A stretch of DNA of 64,000 nt, taken from positions 1 to 64,000 of the forward strand of contig NZ_FNAM01000014.1 of assembly GCF_900101845.1 (NCBI RefSeq), read 5' to 3'. Position 1 is the first letter of the stretch, and every line of letters starts with the position of its first letter. The notes under the pieces are model-generated. The model ran no database searches. It saw only the letters and a list, made by a program, of their open reading frames with translations, and was not told the origin of the DNA. This document shows, piece after piece, positions 18,075 to 27,074 of this stretch. The position numbers and the translations under genes are program-made. The stretch is from Sporomusa acidovorans. Lineage in GTDB: Bacteria > Bacillota > Negativicutes > Sporomusales > Sporomusaceae.

Positions 18075-19271
18075 ATGATTATTTTAGCGCGAAATCTGAT
18101 TACCGGCGATGGTGCTACCTTGCTGAAAGATGGCGCAGTCGTGGTGGACAAGGGGAAAATCCGGGATGTGGGACCGGCCCGGGAAGTCGTAGGCCGGTAT
18201 CCGGGCGAAAGCGTAGTGGATTACGGCGACGCCACAATTCTTCCCGGTTTGTTCGATATGCATGTCCATTTGGGCTATTATTACAGCCAGCCTGATCTGG
18301 CTAATTATGATGATTTTCTTATCGCCTACTATGCGGCCAAGCAGGCCGAAATTGCCCTTACTCTGGGGATAACCACCGTTAGGGATCTTAGTTCACCCCA
18401 TAACCTCTGCAAACAACTCCGGCTGGCCGGGGAAAAAGGGTATGTTGCGGTGCCGCGGATTATTCATACCGATGCCGGTATTTGCATGAGCGGTGGGCAC
18501 GGCCATACCGATGGGATTGAACAGGTGGATGGGGCGGATAATATTCGTGCTGCCATTCGCCGTCAACGCCGGGATGGAGCTGACTGGATTAAGTTATTGA
18601 CCAGCCACCGTTCCAATATCCCGGAATTTACGCAGGAGGAACTGGAGGCGGCAGTGGATGAATGCCATCGCCGCAATATCAAAACGGCTGTGCACGCCGG
18701 TACGCAGCCGTCGATTGAAATGTGTATCAATGCGGGTTTTGACACCATTGAGCATGGGACATTCATGACCGTAGAGCAGGCCGAAAAAATGGCCCAAAAG
18801 GGGCAGGCCTGGACACCGACCATCACCGCCTACACGTATCTGTACGAGTATTGCCTGAAAATTAAAGAAGAGGGCGGGGATCTGTCTAATCCGGTCGCCG
18901 CGGCCGCAGCCCGTGATTGTGACTATTTTGGGCCTGCCGCCTTCGCCTACCGGGACAATTTCAAAAAACTATATGACACGGGTGTTACGGTACTGGCCGG
19001 AAGTGATATGGTTCTCTATGGGGCGCCGCCGCTGCCAATTAACCGGGAACTGGCTTATATGGTGGAGTATGGGATCACGCCGCTGGAGGCCATCCGTACG
19101 GCAACTGCTAATCCTGCCAGGGTGCTCGGCTTGGACGGGGTCACAGGTCAATTGGTCAAGGGACTGGAAGCCGATGTTTTGGTTGTTGAGGGTGATGCCG
19201 CCAAGGATATCACTGCCCTCAATCATGTCAAATGCGTCTATCTTGGCGGTAAAATAGTATATCAGCGTTAA
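18075..19271 (+). CDS. Metal-dependent amidohydrolase, probable Xaa-Pro-type dipeptidase
   Basis: A 398-residue amidohydrolase-superfamily enzyme with a binuclear metal site: HxH in GLFDMHVHLGY, bridging Lys in DWIKLL, His in TAVHAGT and IEHGT, and Asp in LAGSDMVL. Relatives include prolidases of the amidohydrolase type, Xaa-Arg/Lys carboxypeptidases and imidazolonepropionase-like enzymes. Position between a POT carrier and an M24 prolidase in the hypD operon favours cleavage of Xaa-Pro or Xaa-hydroxyproline dipeptides or N-acyl imino acids. Start ATG 18075 follows GAGGAGGAAG. No signal peptide, so cytoplasmic. Function within the superfamily is inference. Confidence 0.8.
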   Translation: MIILARNLITGDGATLLKDGAVVVDKGKIRDVGPAREVVGRYPGESVVDYGDATILPGLFDMHVHLGYYYSQPDLANYDDFLIAYYAAKQAEIALTLGITTVRDLSSPHNLCKQLRLAGEKGYVAVPRIIHTDAGICMSGGHGHTDGIEQVDGADNIRAAIRRQRRDGADWIKLLTSHRSNIPEFTQEELEAAVDECHRRNIKTAVHAGTQPSIEMCINAGFDTIEHGTFMTVEQAEKMAQKGQAWTPTITAYTYLYEYCLKIKEEGGDLSNPVAAAAARDCDYFGPAAFAYRDNFKKLYDTGVTVLAGSDMVLYGAPPLPINRELAYMVEYGITPLEAIRTATANPARVLGLDGVTGQLVKGLEADVLVVEGDAAKDITALNHVKCVYLGGKIVYQR

Positions 19272-19293
19272 TACAAAAAAGGAGATTTCTACT

Positions 19294-20358
19294 ATGGAAA
19301 AACAATTGCTTGCTTATATGGAAAAGGCGGGACTGGACGGATTTTTCATCGCAGCGAGAGAAAATGTGCGTTATATCAGCGGCTTTACAGGCGCCGATTC
19401 GTACCTTTTGCTTACCAGGGAAAAATGCTATTTTATCACTGATCTCCGCTATACCGAACAGGCTGGAATCGAATGTCCGGCTTATGAGCAATATGTTTGG
19501 CGGACACCGGGCAAAACGATAGGTGATGCCCTTAATTATCTTGCGGAAAAACATAATCTTAAAGCGATCGGCTTTGAAGGCGGCACAATAAGTTACGACC
19601 AGTACCATGATTTCAGCAAGAATGTTCGGGCTGAACTTGTTCCGGCTACCGGTGTTATTGAAAAAATGCGCTCCATCAAAACTCCGCAGGAAATTGAGTA
19701 TCTGCGGGCCGCTTGTGAAATTGCCTGTCGTGCTTTTTCCCGGATAGTGAAAGATATCAGGGTGGGAGTTACTGAAAAAGAGCTTGCGGCCAAGCTGTCT
19801 ATGTATATGGTTGTGGAAGGGGCGGATACGCAGCCCTATGGCAATATCCTGATTTCAGGGGCCAGGACTTCCCTATTGCATGGTATTCCGTCAAACAAAG
19901 CAGTTGAGTACGGCGATTTGGTACTCATGGATTTTGGCTGCCAGTTTAACGGCTATATGTCGGATATGACCAGAACGGTGGTTGTTGGTAAGCCCAGTGC
20001 CAAGCAGCGGGAAGTATATGAATTAGAAAAACGGATGCTCGAAGATTCGCTGGCCGCGATGAAAGCCGGTGTGCCGCTGCGCGATGTGTATAAGGAATCT
20101 GTCAGGGCTATTGAGGGCACTGAATATTACGGTTATCATTACACCGGAATCGGCCATGGCATTGGTCTTTTTGTCCACGAAATTCCCTTTATGAGTCCGA
20201 ACAGCGACGAGGTTTTAGCAGCAGGCAATGTTCGTACCATTGAACCGGGGATTTATATTCCCAACTGGGGCGGTATTCGCATAGAAGATCAAATTCTCAT
20301 TACGGCTGACGGCTATGAAAATATGATCAGTACTACGCATGACCTGATAGAGCTGTAG
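19294..20358 (+). CDS. pepQ: M24-family Xaa-Pro peptidase (prolidase/aminopeptidase P)
   Basis: 354 residues with a creatinase-type N-terminal domain (about 1-125) and a pita-bread metallopeptidase domain. All five dimetal ligands are visible: Asp in LMDFGCQFNGY and in MSDMTRT, His in GIGHGIGLFVHE, Glu in TIEPGIYIP and Glu in GIRIEDQIL. It cleaves bonds before or after proline-type residues, releasing proline or hydroxyproline. It starts 22 bp after the amidohydrolase gene with SD AAGGAGA and is the last gene of the hypD operon before a repeat-rich gap. Together with the POT carriers it links peptide uptake to HypD. Confidence 0.9.
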   Translation: MEKQLLAYMEKAGLDGFFIAARENVRYISGFTGADSYLLLTREKCYFITDLRYTEQAGIECPAYEQYVWRTPGKTIGDALNYLAEKHNLKAIGFEGGTISYDQYHDFSKNVRAELVPATGVIEKMRSIKTPQEIEYLRAACEIACRAFSRIVKDIRVGVTEKELAAKLSMYMVVEGADTQPYGNILISGARTSLLHGIPSNKAVEYGDLVLMDFGCQFNGYMSDMTRTVVVGKPSAKQREVYELEKRMLEDSLAAMKAGVPLRDVYKESVRAIEGTEYYGYHYTGIGHGIGLFVHEIPFMSPNSDEVLAAGNVRTIEPGIYIPNWGGIRIEDQILITADGYENMISTTHDLIEL

Positions 20359-20429
20359 GTTGCTATGCCTGGCCAACTATGGGTGACTATGCCTGGCAGG
20401 CTTATAATTTGTGTTAGGGCGAACCTAAT

Positions 20430-20564
20430 TTATTCTGAGACTGATCCGCTTCTAAGACTCTCATCTGCTAAAAGTGAGAGTTATACCCTAAAGGGCACAG
20501 GCGAGCGGCTAAGTCCCTGGATAAGGGTGACTAACTTTCAGATGGGGTTAAAACCCCACCTGAA
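20430..20564 (-). repeat. Palindromic repeat family B, copy 2 (inverted relative to copy 1)
   Basis: A long hairpin from TTATTC (20430) to GGATAA (20524) contains GACTGATCCGCT paired with AGCGGCTAAGTC, and an inner ACTCTCA/TGAGAGT. A second hairpin at 20537-20564 pairs TTCAGATGGGG with CCCCACCTGAA. Read on the minus strand this matches copy 1 at 43093-43208. An extra hairpin, ATACCCTAAAGGG, is shared with copy 3 near 49034-49050. It lies in the 309-bp gap after the prolidase gene; the first 70 bp of that gap holds two direct copies of CTATGCCTGGC. Confidence 0.75.
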
Positions 20565-20667
20565 GCTAAGTCTGCTTTATCTGGGAGATGGTCAAGGAGT
20601 GTTCACACCATAAACTGACAGAATTATCTTAATAATATTGATATGGAGAAGGGGATTCAGTGAAAAA

Positions 20668-21987
20668 ATGAGAAAAAGGTTAATTTCGCTTATCGTTTCC
20701 GTATTTATTCTGGGTATTGTCGGTACTGCGTTTGCCGCTAGTCCTTTTGTTAAGGTCCCTGCCGGGCATTGGGCCTATGATTCCATAGCGAAATTGGCTC
20801 AGGCCGGTATTGTGGACAGCTATGACGACAGTACTTCCCACGGTAAGAAAACGCTGACTCGCTATGCCATGGCGATGATTGTGGCCGAAGCGATGGCGAA
20901 TGCCGACAATGCCAATATAGAACAAAAAGCAGAAATTGAGAAATTAGCAACAGAGTTTAAAGATGAATTGGATCATCTCGGGGTTAATTCCAGTTCAACT
21001 ATAGTAAAAAATAAGCCGGATAATAAACCGATTGTACCGAGTGTTTCCGGATATTACTATCTTCGTTATGAGCATGGCAAAAATCATGGTAACCCTGCTG
21101 CGGATTATCATACCTTAAAAAGTTCGCTAAGATTGAACGCTAAAACCCAAATCAACGATGATTGGACTCTTGGTGTAAGTTGGGAAAATTTCAAAAGTCT
21201 TTACAAGGATAAAGGTACCGGCGGTACTAATAACAGTAGCTGGGGATCTGCGGGATATCAAGGCGCTTTTGACGTGACCCGTGCCTATGTCACCGGGCCT
21301 GTGGCCGGCGCAATCATGACTGCCGGTAAATTTGATCATGTTTTTGGCTCCGGTATATTGTTTGATGATGTCGTCAGTGGTGTTAGATTTGACTTTGGTA
21401 AAGAATTGAAAACCAGGATCATTTATGCGGAAGCCGATGAAAATGTTCTTGGATGTACTACGGCGGGCAGTTATCTTTCGAAATATGCTAAAGCCGCCGC
21501 TGTTGATTTCAACTACGGTTTGAGTAAAGCTACCAGTATGGAGGCTTCCTATCAAAAATGGTATTCCAAGAGTGACGGGATTGACCCTATGCGGGTTTAT
21601 GACGTAAATGTAACTACAAGGTTAAATAAGGATGTTACTTTATTTGGCACTTATGGACAAACTAGCGCTGATACAGCAAACAAGGCCTATGTCTTTGGTG
21701 TATCTTATAAACAATATGATAAGAAAGTACCCGGAACATATAATTTTATTCTTGACTATGAGGCTTTGCAGAAGAATTCCGTTATTTATACTACATATTG
21801 GGTTGGCGCAGGGATGAAAGGGTTGGTTTATCGCTTTACCTATGTTCCTGCCAAGAATATGCTGTTGTCTTTGCGCTACTATGATGCCAAATATTTTGCC
21901 GACAATGATGCAGTAGATTATCAGACTGCTGTCCCTGCCGGTAGTCGTACGAATTGGTTCCGCTGCGAATTGGATTACTATTTCTAG
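20668..21987 (+). CDS. SLH-domain outer-membrane porin
   Basis: 439 residues. A signal peptide (KRLISLIVSVFILGIVGTAFA, residues 3-23) precedes one SLH domain (about 26-80, ending TRYAMAMIVAEAM) and a short coiled coil (about 85-105). The rest is a beta-barrel-like sequence of alternating strands ending in CELDYYF with a terminal aromatic residue. This SLH-barrel form is the major porin type of Negativicutes, where the SLH domain holds peptidoglycan-linked polyamine and tethers the outer membrane. ATG 20668 is chosen because the signal peptide starts there; an upstream TTG would add 10 charged residues. It indicates a diderm host. Confidence 0.9.
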   Translation: MRKRLISLIVSVFILGIVGTAFAASPFVKVPAGHWAYDSIAKLAQAGIVDSYDDSTSHGKKTLTRYAMAMIVAEAMANADNANIEQKAEIEKLATEFKDELDHLGVNSSSTIVKNKPDNKPIVPSVSGYYYLRYEHGKNHGNPAADYHTLKSSLRLNAKTQINDDWTLGVSWENFKSLYKDKGTGGTNNSSWGSAGYQGAFDVTRAYVTGPVAGAIMTAGKFDHVFGSGILFDDVVSGVRFDFGKELKTRIIYAEADENVLGCTTAGSYLSKYAKAAAVDFNYGLSKATSMEASYQKWYSKSDGIDPMRVYDVNVTTRLNKDVTLFGTYGQTSADTANKAYVFGVSYKQYDKKVPGTYNFILDYEALQKNSVIYTTYWVGAGMKGLVYRFTYVPAKNMLLSLRYYDAKYFADNDAVDYQTAVPAGSRTNWFRCELDYYF

Positions 21988-22049
21988 TAAACAAAAGGAA
22001 TCCTTATACCATTAATCATCCTATTTAATGATAAGGGGGAATTTTTAAT

Positions 22050-23582
22050 ATGGAATATATTGGAAATATACTTAGCCTCTTAAATGGCTATGTTTGGTCA
22101 TCAGCTATGTTGGTATTTGTTGTTGTATCAGGCGTATATTTTTCCATCAGACTCCGCCTTACCCAAGTCCGTAATTTAAAGGATATGGTGAGAAATCTGG
22201 TAAGTAACCAAAGCTCGGAAAGCGGCATCTCCACCTTCAATTCATTTTGGACTACCATGGCTGCCCGTGTTGGTGTCGGTAATATCGCCGGTGTGGCAGT
22301 GGCTGTTTATTTGGGAGGTCCGGGTACAATCTTCTGGATGTGGGTTACATCTATTTTGCTTGCCGCCATATCATTTGCAGAATGCTCACTGGGACAGTTA
22401 TATAAAATTCGGGTTGATGGTGAGTACCGCGGCGGTGCATACTATTGTGCAGAAATAGGCTTGGGCTGGAAATGGTTTGGCAAGCTGTTTGCTATGGTCA
22501 CGGTTGTGGGAATGTTATTCGGTATGCCTGGCATTCAGGCCAATATGATCGGCGAAGGCTTAAATCACAGCTTGGGGGTTTCCCCGTTGATGACCGGCAT
22601 AGTTGGTGCAATATTTCTGGGCATCATCATCCTCGGTGGTATCAAACGTATCAGCAGCTTTGCTGGGGTTCTTGTTCCCATAAAGGTAGGTCTTTTTTTA
22701 CTGTTGACGGCAGTTGTACTAATTGCTAATTATGATAGAATTCCGACCATGTTTAGTTGGATTTTTTTATCTGCATTTGATCAAGGCTCGGTATTCGGCG
22801 GGATGATGGGCAGTGCGGTTGCTATGGGTATTAGACGCTCCACCTTCGCATCCGGTGCCGGTATGGGTGAAGAAACTCCGGCTGCGGCTGCGGCTGAGGC
22901 GGCACATCCTGCCGGTCAGGGTTTGGCTAATTCCTTCGGTATCTATATGGACATCATAATATGTACCTGTTCAGGACTCATGATTCTGGTTACTGACTGC
23001 TTCAATACGGCTTCCGGCTATATCGGTTCCGGTTCTGTTAAAATGGCGGAATTAGCTGCTGCCGGTAAGAATGGTATCGTATTTCCCCAGGAGGCTGTTG
23101 GTACACTCATGCCTGGTCTGGGCGAATTCGTTATGGGTGTGGTGGTAGTATTGTTCGCTTTTACGACAATACTCAGCTATTATTATCAAGCTGAAACCGG
23201 TATGTCTTATATCTTAGGCAATGCCAGCGAGAGCACACGTAAAAATGTTTATTTGGTTATGAAGGTTATGGTACTAATGGTGTATATTTATTTTTCCACC
23301 ACCACTTCGTCCGTTGCCTGGGCGGCAGCTGATCTGGCATGCGGTATGATGGTATGGCTGAATGTGTTAATGCTGTGGTTTTTGTTCCCGAAGGTCGTTG
23401 CTATACTGAATGACTATGAGGAACAACGTAAGAAAGATCAGGTACCCTTCTTTGATCCTGATAAGGTCGGTATTAAGAACGTAGATCTCTGGAAAGAAAT
23501 TAACAAAGAAAAAATCACCGGTGCAAGACCGGAAAAACTTCAGCTAAATAGTACACCTTTTGCTGATTATCATAATGTATGA
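22050..23582 (+). CDS. AGCS-family alanine/glycine:cation symporter
   Basis: A 510-residue polytopic membrane protein with the AGCS signatures: WTTMAARVGVGNIAGVAVAV near residue 70, then YLGGPGTIFWMWV and GEETPAAAAAEAAHPAGQG near 275. It imports small neutral amino acids such as alanine or glycine with sodium or protons. SD AAGGGGG lies 12 nt upstream of ATG 22050. It sits 62 bp after the porin gene. Glycine and alanine uptake would suit a cell growing on collagen-like peptides, but that is only suggestive. The 3' end abuts repeat A copy 4, which probably stops transcription between it and the convergent LysR gene. Confidence 0.9.
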   Translation: MEYIGNILSLLNGYVWSSAMLVFVVVSGVYFSIRLRLTQVRNLKDMVRNLVSNQSSESGISTFNSFWTTMAARVGVGNIAGVAVAVYLGGPGTIFWMWVTSILLAAISFAECSLGQLYKIRVDGEYRGGAYYCAEIGLGWKWFGKLFAMVTVVGMLFGMPGIQANMIGEGLNHSLGVSPLMTGIVGAIFLGIIILGGIKRISSFAGVLVPIKVGLFLLLTAVVLIANYDRIPTMFSWIFLSAFDQGSVFGGMMGSAVAMGIRRSTFASGAGMGEETPAAAAAEAAHPAGQGLANSFGIYMDIIICTCSGLMILVTDCFNTASGYIGSGSVKMAELAAAGKNGIVFPQEAVGTLMPGLGEFVMGVVVVLFAFTTILSYYYQAETGMSYILGNASESTRKNVYLVMKVMVLMVYIYFSTTTSSVAWAAADLACGMMVWLNVLMLWFLFPKVVAILNDYEEQRKKDQVPFFDPDKVGIKNVDLWKEINKEKITGARPEKLQLNSTPFADYHNV

Positions 23583-23608
23583 GTTGTTTCTAAAGGCAGC
23601 CCCTTCTA

Positions 23609-23738
23609 TATATTCCGCATTAAAGAATACTGCAGGCGCAGGTGGGCGGTGCATTGACAACGCTCCACCACTGGCGTTTGACTTCCGCTTTTGCCAACAC
23701 ACCACCCGCCTGCATAAATCTTTAGCACGTTGTATATA
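23609..23738. repeat. Palindromic repeat family A, copy 4
   Basis: A full-length imperfect palindrome. The left arm TATATTCCGCATTAAAGAAT pairs loosely with the right arm CTTTAGCACGTTGTATATA. The inner stem GCAGGTGGGCGGTG pairs with CACCACCCGCCTGC. The central 34-nt loop equals that of copy 1. It ends one base before the LysR stop codon (23739-23741), filling the gap between convergent genes, and may act as a terminator for both. Confidence 0.85.
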
Positions 23739-24629
23739 TCATTCGAAGTCGAGAAGATTATTTTCACGCAGCCAGGAGCGGACACATGTAAGAAATTTTT
23801 TAGCGGCAGGGGAAATGTGCTTCCAGGAGAGAGCCGCTATTCCCAGGACGCGGCAGTCGGCTTCTTTTATGTCGACGACACGCACACCCTCGGGGATATT
23901 GTCTAAAATTAATTCAGGCAGAATGCTGATACCCAAGCCGCGTTGCACCATGGCTAAAATGGTCCGTTCTTCCATTAATTCATATTTAATCTGTAAATTT
24001 AACTTATTTTCATTGAGAATGCGTTTGATATTATCGTCACTGCCCCACTGCGGCATGATGAAGGATTCTTCTTTGATTTGCGAATAAGAAATTGATCTTT
24101 GCCGGCTAAGTGGGTGAGTGGCCGGCAAGATGGCCATTAGCTTGTCCTTTTTTAAGGGAATGGTCTCAAAGGGTTTGGAGATGGGCAGCGATACAAAGCC
24201 AAAGTCTACCGTCCCGTTGGCAATCCAATCATTCATCTCATCATAGCAGCCTAAGTATGTTTTTACTTCAATATTGGGGTATATCTCGTTAAATTGCGCT
24301 AAAATGCCGGGCAGCCATTTTGTGGAGACACTGGACAATGTTCCGATGCGAACCGTTCCGATTTCAAAACCTTTAATTGCAGCTGCTTCTTGCCGCAGAA
24401 GATCTTCTTCATGTAAAATTCTGTGGACATGTTTAAGAATGCGTTCGCCGTTACTTGTTAGGCTAATTCCTGAACGATCACGCTTAAGTAGGGAAAATCC
24501 AAATTCTGATTCCAGTGTGGAAATGGCATAGCTGACTCCTGATTGGGTTAAATTGAGTTTTTCCGCGGCTTTGGTTAGGCTGCCAACTTCAACAATCGTA
24601 CTGAATATTTCATATTTTGAAAGTGACAA
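23739..24629 (-). CDS. LysR-family transcriptional regulator
   Basis: About 296 residues. An N-terminal winged HTH (LTKAAEKLNLTQSGVSYAI, about 17-36, with SALESEFG-like TLESEFGFSLLKRD following) precedes a periplasmic-binding-like effector domain (about 90-290). TTG 24629 is preferred because AAGGAG is 9 nt upstream; TTG 24638 would touch the SD. The gene is not divergent from any neighbour, so its target cannot be deduced by the usual LysR rule. Candidates are itself or the porin/AGCS genes. The family is certain; effector and regulon are unknown. Confidence 0.9.
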   Translation of the reverse strand: MSLSKYEIFSTIVEVGSLTKAAEKLNLTQSGVSYAISTLESEFGFSLLKRDRSGISLTSNGERILKHVHRILHEEDLLRQEAAAIKGFEIGTVRIGTLSSVSTKWLPGILAQFNEIYPNIEVKTYLGCYDEMNDWIANGTVDFGFVSLPISKPFETIPLKKDKLMAILPATHPLSRQRSISYSQIKEESFIMPQWGSDDNIKRILNENKLNLQIKYELMEERTILAMVQRGLGISILPELILDNIPEGVRVVDIKEADCRVLGIAALSWKHISPAAKKFLTCVRSWLRENNLLDFE

Positions 24630-24722
24630 AATAACCAACTCCTTATCAAGTGTCTATTATATAGTTACACTATACTATAGGGAAGTCATTTATGTCACTT
24701 AAATTTTATAACTAGTGTTAAG

Positions 24723-24751
24723 AAAAAACTGCCACCGTGAGGTGGCAGTTT
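24723..24751 (-). terminator. Terminator upstream of the LysR gene, reading minus
   Basis: AAACTGCCACC pairs with GGTGGCAGTTT around GTGA. On the minus strand it is followed by TTTTTTCTT. It stops transcripts from the PrpR-type gene before the LysR gene. Confidence 0.75.
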
Positions 24752-24857
24752 GGTCTAGTGGTTATTGATTCAAGGTAAATAAGTATTGCCGGCTTAATCG
24801 ATATAAAAGCACGTAACTTAGGAAAGTGTTATGGTCCGTAATATGGTCGATGCGAGG

Positions 24858-24891
24858 AAAGCCTCTGCGGTGGAGAAGCTGCAGAGGCTTT
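24858..24891 (-). terminator. Hairpin at the 3' end of the PrpR-type gene
   Basis: AAAGCCTCTGC (24858-24868) and GCAGAGGCTTT (24881-24891) form an 11-bp stem that overlaps the stop codon of the minus-strand regulator. It is a first terminator candidate before the one at 24723-24751. Confidence 0.6.
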
Positions 24892-26806
24892 AATATGTTT
24901 TCTTTATCGCGATTTTATAGGTTTTAAGTTTTCGGTATAGTGTACTTCTGTCTATACCAAGCAATGCGGCAGCTTTGGTTATATTGGCATGGCTTTGGAC
25001 AAGGGCTGCTTTGATGTTTGCTTCTTCAGACTGCGGCGGGAGTATGTCCATTTGCTGAGTGGGTGTTTCCCCAATTAATTCCCTATCTTCCCAATACTTT
25101 TGAATTACCTCTTGGCTGACAACGGCTTCTCTGGAAATGACCACCAGTCTTTCAATGAAATAGCGCAGTTCTCTCACGTTACCCGGCCAGTGATAAGCAG
25201 TCAGATAGGCATAGGCATCGGCGGTCATAGCAACATCTTTAAAATATTGCCGGTTGTAGAGTGCTAAAAAGTGTTCAATCAGGATTTTTACATCGCCGAT
25301 GCGTTTGCGCAGTGGCGGTAAGTGGATGGTAAGCACTTTGAGCCGGTAGAATAGGTCCTGCCTGAATTCACCCTGATTAACCAGCTGTTGTAAATTCCTG
25401 TTTGTGGCCGCAATGATCCTGACGTCAATCGGGATATATTTATCATCGCCTAAACGCATAACCTGTTTTTCCTGCAATACACGGAGCAAGCGGCTTTGAC
25501 CGTATTTATCCATTTCGGAAATTTCATCGAGGAAAATTGTGCCCCGGTGGGCCATTTCAAATAAGCCCTGTTTTCCTTTCTTGGTAGCGCCGGTGAAGGC
25601 GCCCTCCACGTAGCCGAATAATTCGCTTTCCAGCAAATTGGCCGGCAGTGCGGCGCAGTTGATGGCCACAAAGGGGCCGTTACAGCGCCTGCTTTGATTA
25701 TGGATACTTTGGGCAAACAGTTCTTTGCCTGTTCCCGATTCGCCGGAAATTAAGACTGTGGCATCAACCAAAGCAATTTCCCGCGAGATTCTTTTTGCTT
25801 CGGCCAGTTGTTCGGAAGTTCCCAGGATATCCGTAAAGGTATATTTTGCCGCCATTCTTCTGGCCAATACGTTGTTGCGGATTTTCGCCTCAATTTCCTG
25901 AATGCGGGTAATATCCTGAAAGGTGAGGATAGCGCCAATGATTCTGTGGTCGACAATAATAGGGGCGACATTAAAACTGAGCCATACAGGGCCAAGCTGA
26001 ATGGTTTGACCGATAATCTCCCGGCCGTTTGCTAAACAAGGTTCCACATCGATAATGGTGAGAATGGAATCAATTCGCTGCCCCAAGACCTGTTTAGCCG
26101 GCCTTTTTAAAAGGCGTTCGGCAGCCGGGTTGAACACTTTGATAATTTTATCCTGATTGATGCTGATAATTCCTTCAATTGAATAATCGATCAATGCTTT
26201 AAATTCCTGCGCCTGCTCTTTTTCTATTTTACGGGCCAGGGCGATTTTCCGTGCTTCGATAAAAGCGTTGCGTATGGCGAACTCACTGGAACGAATCGGC
26301 AAGACCTTTACCCCGGCCTGTTTGGCTAAAATGAGTGTTTTAATGCCGCCGACAACAACATCGGTGTCGGTTTTGACAACTTCAGCAACTTTGGCCGGAA
26401 TATCGTCTGTTTCTTCCAGCGGATAGATCGTCAGATCAATATTCAGGATCTTTGACAGGTTTTCAATGTTGTAGACCATGTTTTTAAAAGCCAGAATGGC
26501 CACTTTGGGACGGGGAAGATTGGTCAGTTTTTTGGCTTCATAAAAAACCTGCGCCAGGTCCTGGCCGGTTATTACAATTTCAACAACCGGAATGCGTACT
26601 CCGGATTTGATAATGACATGAGCGGTACCGCCCCGGCAAACGATTACATCGACGGCTTCATTCTGCAACCGCTTAGTCAGCCGGACGGCACGATTTAATC
26701 TGGCTAAATAAATATCAACATTATTATGTAAGCCAAGTTCCTCGATGATTTTTTTGCCTTGTAAAAATAGATATTTATCAGGAGCGATGAAGACGATTCG
26801 TGACAT
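24890..26806 (-). CDS. PrpR_N-type sigma-54 activator of the galactarate operon
   Basis: 638 residues. An N-terminal PrpR sensor domain (about 1-190) precedes a PAS domain (about 200-305; [16 protein letters not shown]). The AAA+ domain (about 325-560) has Walker A GESGTGKE, sigma-54 contact loop GAFTGA and Walker B GTIFLDEI. The C-terminal Fis-type HTH reads [20 protein letters not shown]. PrpR_N domains bind small organic acids or their derivatives in the cytoplasm. It is divergent from garD, whose promoter is a near-consensus -24/-12 element with two upstream dyads, so it is almost certainly the galactarate-operon activator. SD AAGGGGAT precedes ATG 26806. The ligand is likely galactarate or a breakdown product (inference). 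Confidence 0.9.
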   Translation of the reverse strand: MSRIVFIAPDKYLFLQGKKIIEELGLHNNVDIYLARLNRAVRLTKRLQNEAVDVIVCRGGTAHVIIKSGVRIPVVEIVITGQDLAQVFYEAKKLTNLPRPKVAILAFKNMVYNIENLSKILNIDLTIYPLEETDDIPAKVAEVVKTDTDVVVGGIKTLILAKQAGVKVLPIRSSEFAIRNAFIEARKIALARKIEKEQAQEFKALIDYSIEGIISINQDKIIKVFNPAAERLLKRPAKQVLGQRIDSILTIIDVEPCLANGREIIGQTIQLGPVWLSFNVAPIIVDHRIIGAILTFQDITRIQEIEAKIRNNVLARRMAAKYTFTDILGTSEQLAEAKRISREIALVDATVLISGESGTGKELFAQSIHNQSRRCNGPFVAINCAALPANLLESELFGYVEGAFTGATKKGKQGLFEMAHRGTIFLDEISEMDKYGQSRLLRVLQEKQVMRLGDDKYIPIDVRIIAATNRNLQQLVNQGEFRQDLFYRLKVLTIHLPPLRKRIGDVKILIEHFLALYNRQYFKDVAMTADAYAYLTAYHWPGNVRELRYFIERLVVISREAVVSQEVIQKYWEDRELIGETPTQQMDILPPQSEEANIKAALVQSHANITKAAALLGIDRSTLYRKLKTYKIAIKKTY

Positions 26807-26882
26807 TTTTTATAATCCCCTTTTATGAAACGCCGATAACAGCATAGGCTCATAGCTAGTGTAGCGTATTTCGATAATTACT

Positions 26883-26916
26883 GCAACAAATGTTGTGATA
26901 ACGCAACAAATGTTGT
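26883..26916. promoter_or_regulatory. Tandem activator-binding dyads upstream of garD
   Basis: Two identical 14-mers, GCAACAAATGTTGT, lie at 26883-26896 and 26903-26916. Each is a CAACA-N2-TGTTG dyad. They are exactly 20 bp apart, two helical turns, so bound dimers would be on the same DNA face. A weaker inverted form, ACTACATTTGTG, follows at 26924. They are 70-100 bp upstream of the sigma-54 promoter, as expected for enhancer sites. Confidence 0.75.
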
Positions 26917-26981
26917 AAGAAATACTACATTTGTGCTAATTCCTAAAACGGAATATACAGTATATTCAATGGTTTTTAAAT

Positions 26982-26997
26982 TGGCATAAAAATTGCA
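26982..26997 (+). promoter_or_regulatory. Sigma-54 (-24/-12) promoter of the garD operon
   Basis: TGGCATAAAAATTGCA matches TGGCAC-N5-TTGCA with GG and GC 10 nt apart. It is 78 bp before the garD start and downstream of the two dyads. Confidence 0.9.
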
Positions 26998-27074
26998 ATT
27001 TATAATTAGCGAAAGACAGAAGGTTTTATATTTACTAGCTAGCTAGCGGAATTCCGGAAAATTAAGGTGAAAGG

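Noticed and set aside
23560-24087. Plus-strand ORF of 175 codons overlapping repeat A copy 4 and the LysR gene
   Set aside because: Its first part is the repeat and the rest is antisense to a clear LysR protein.
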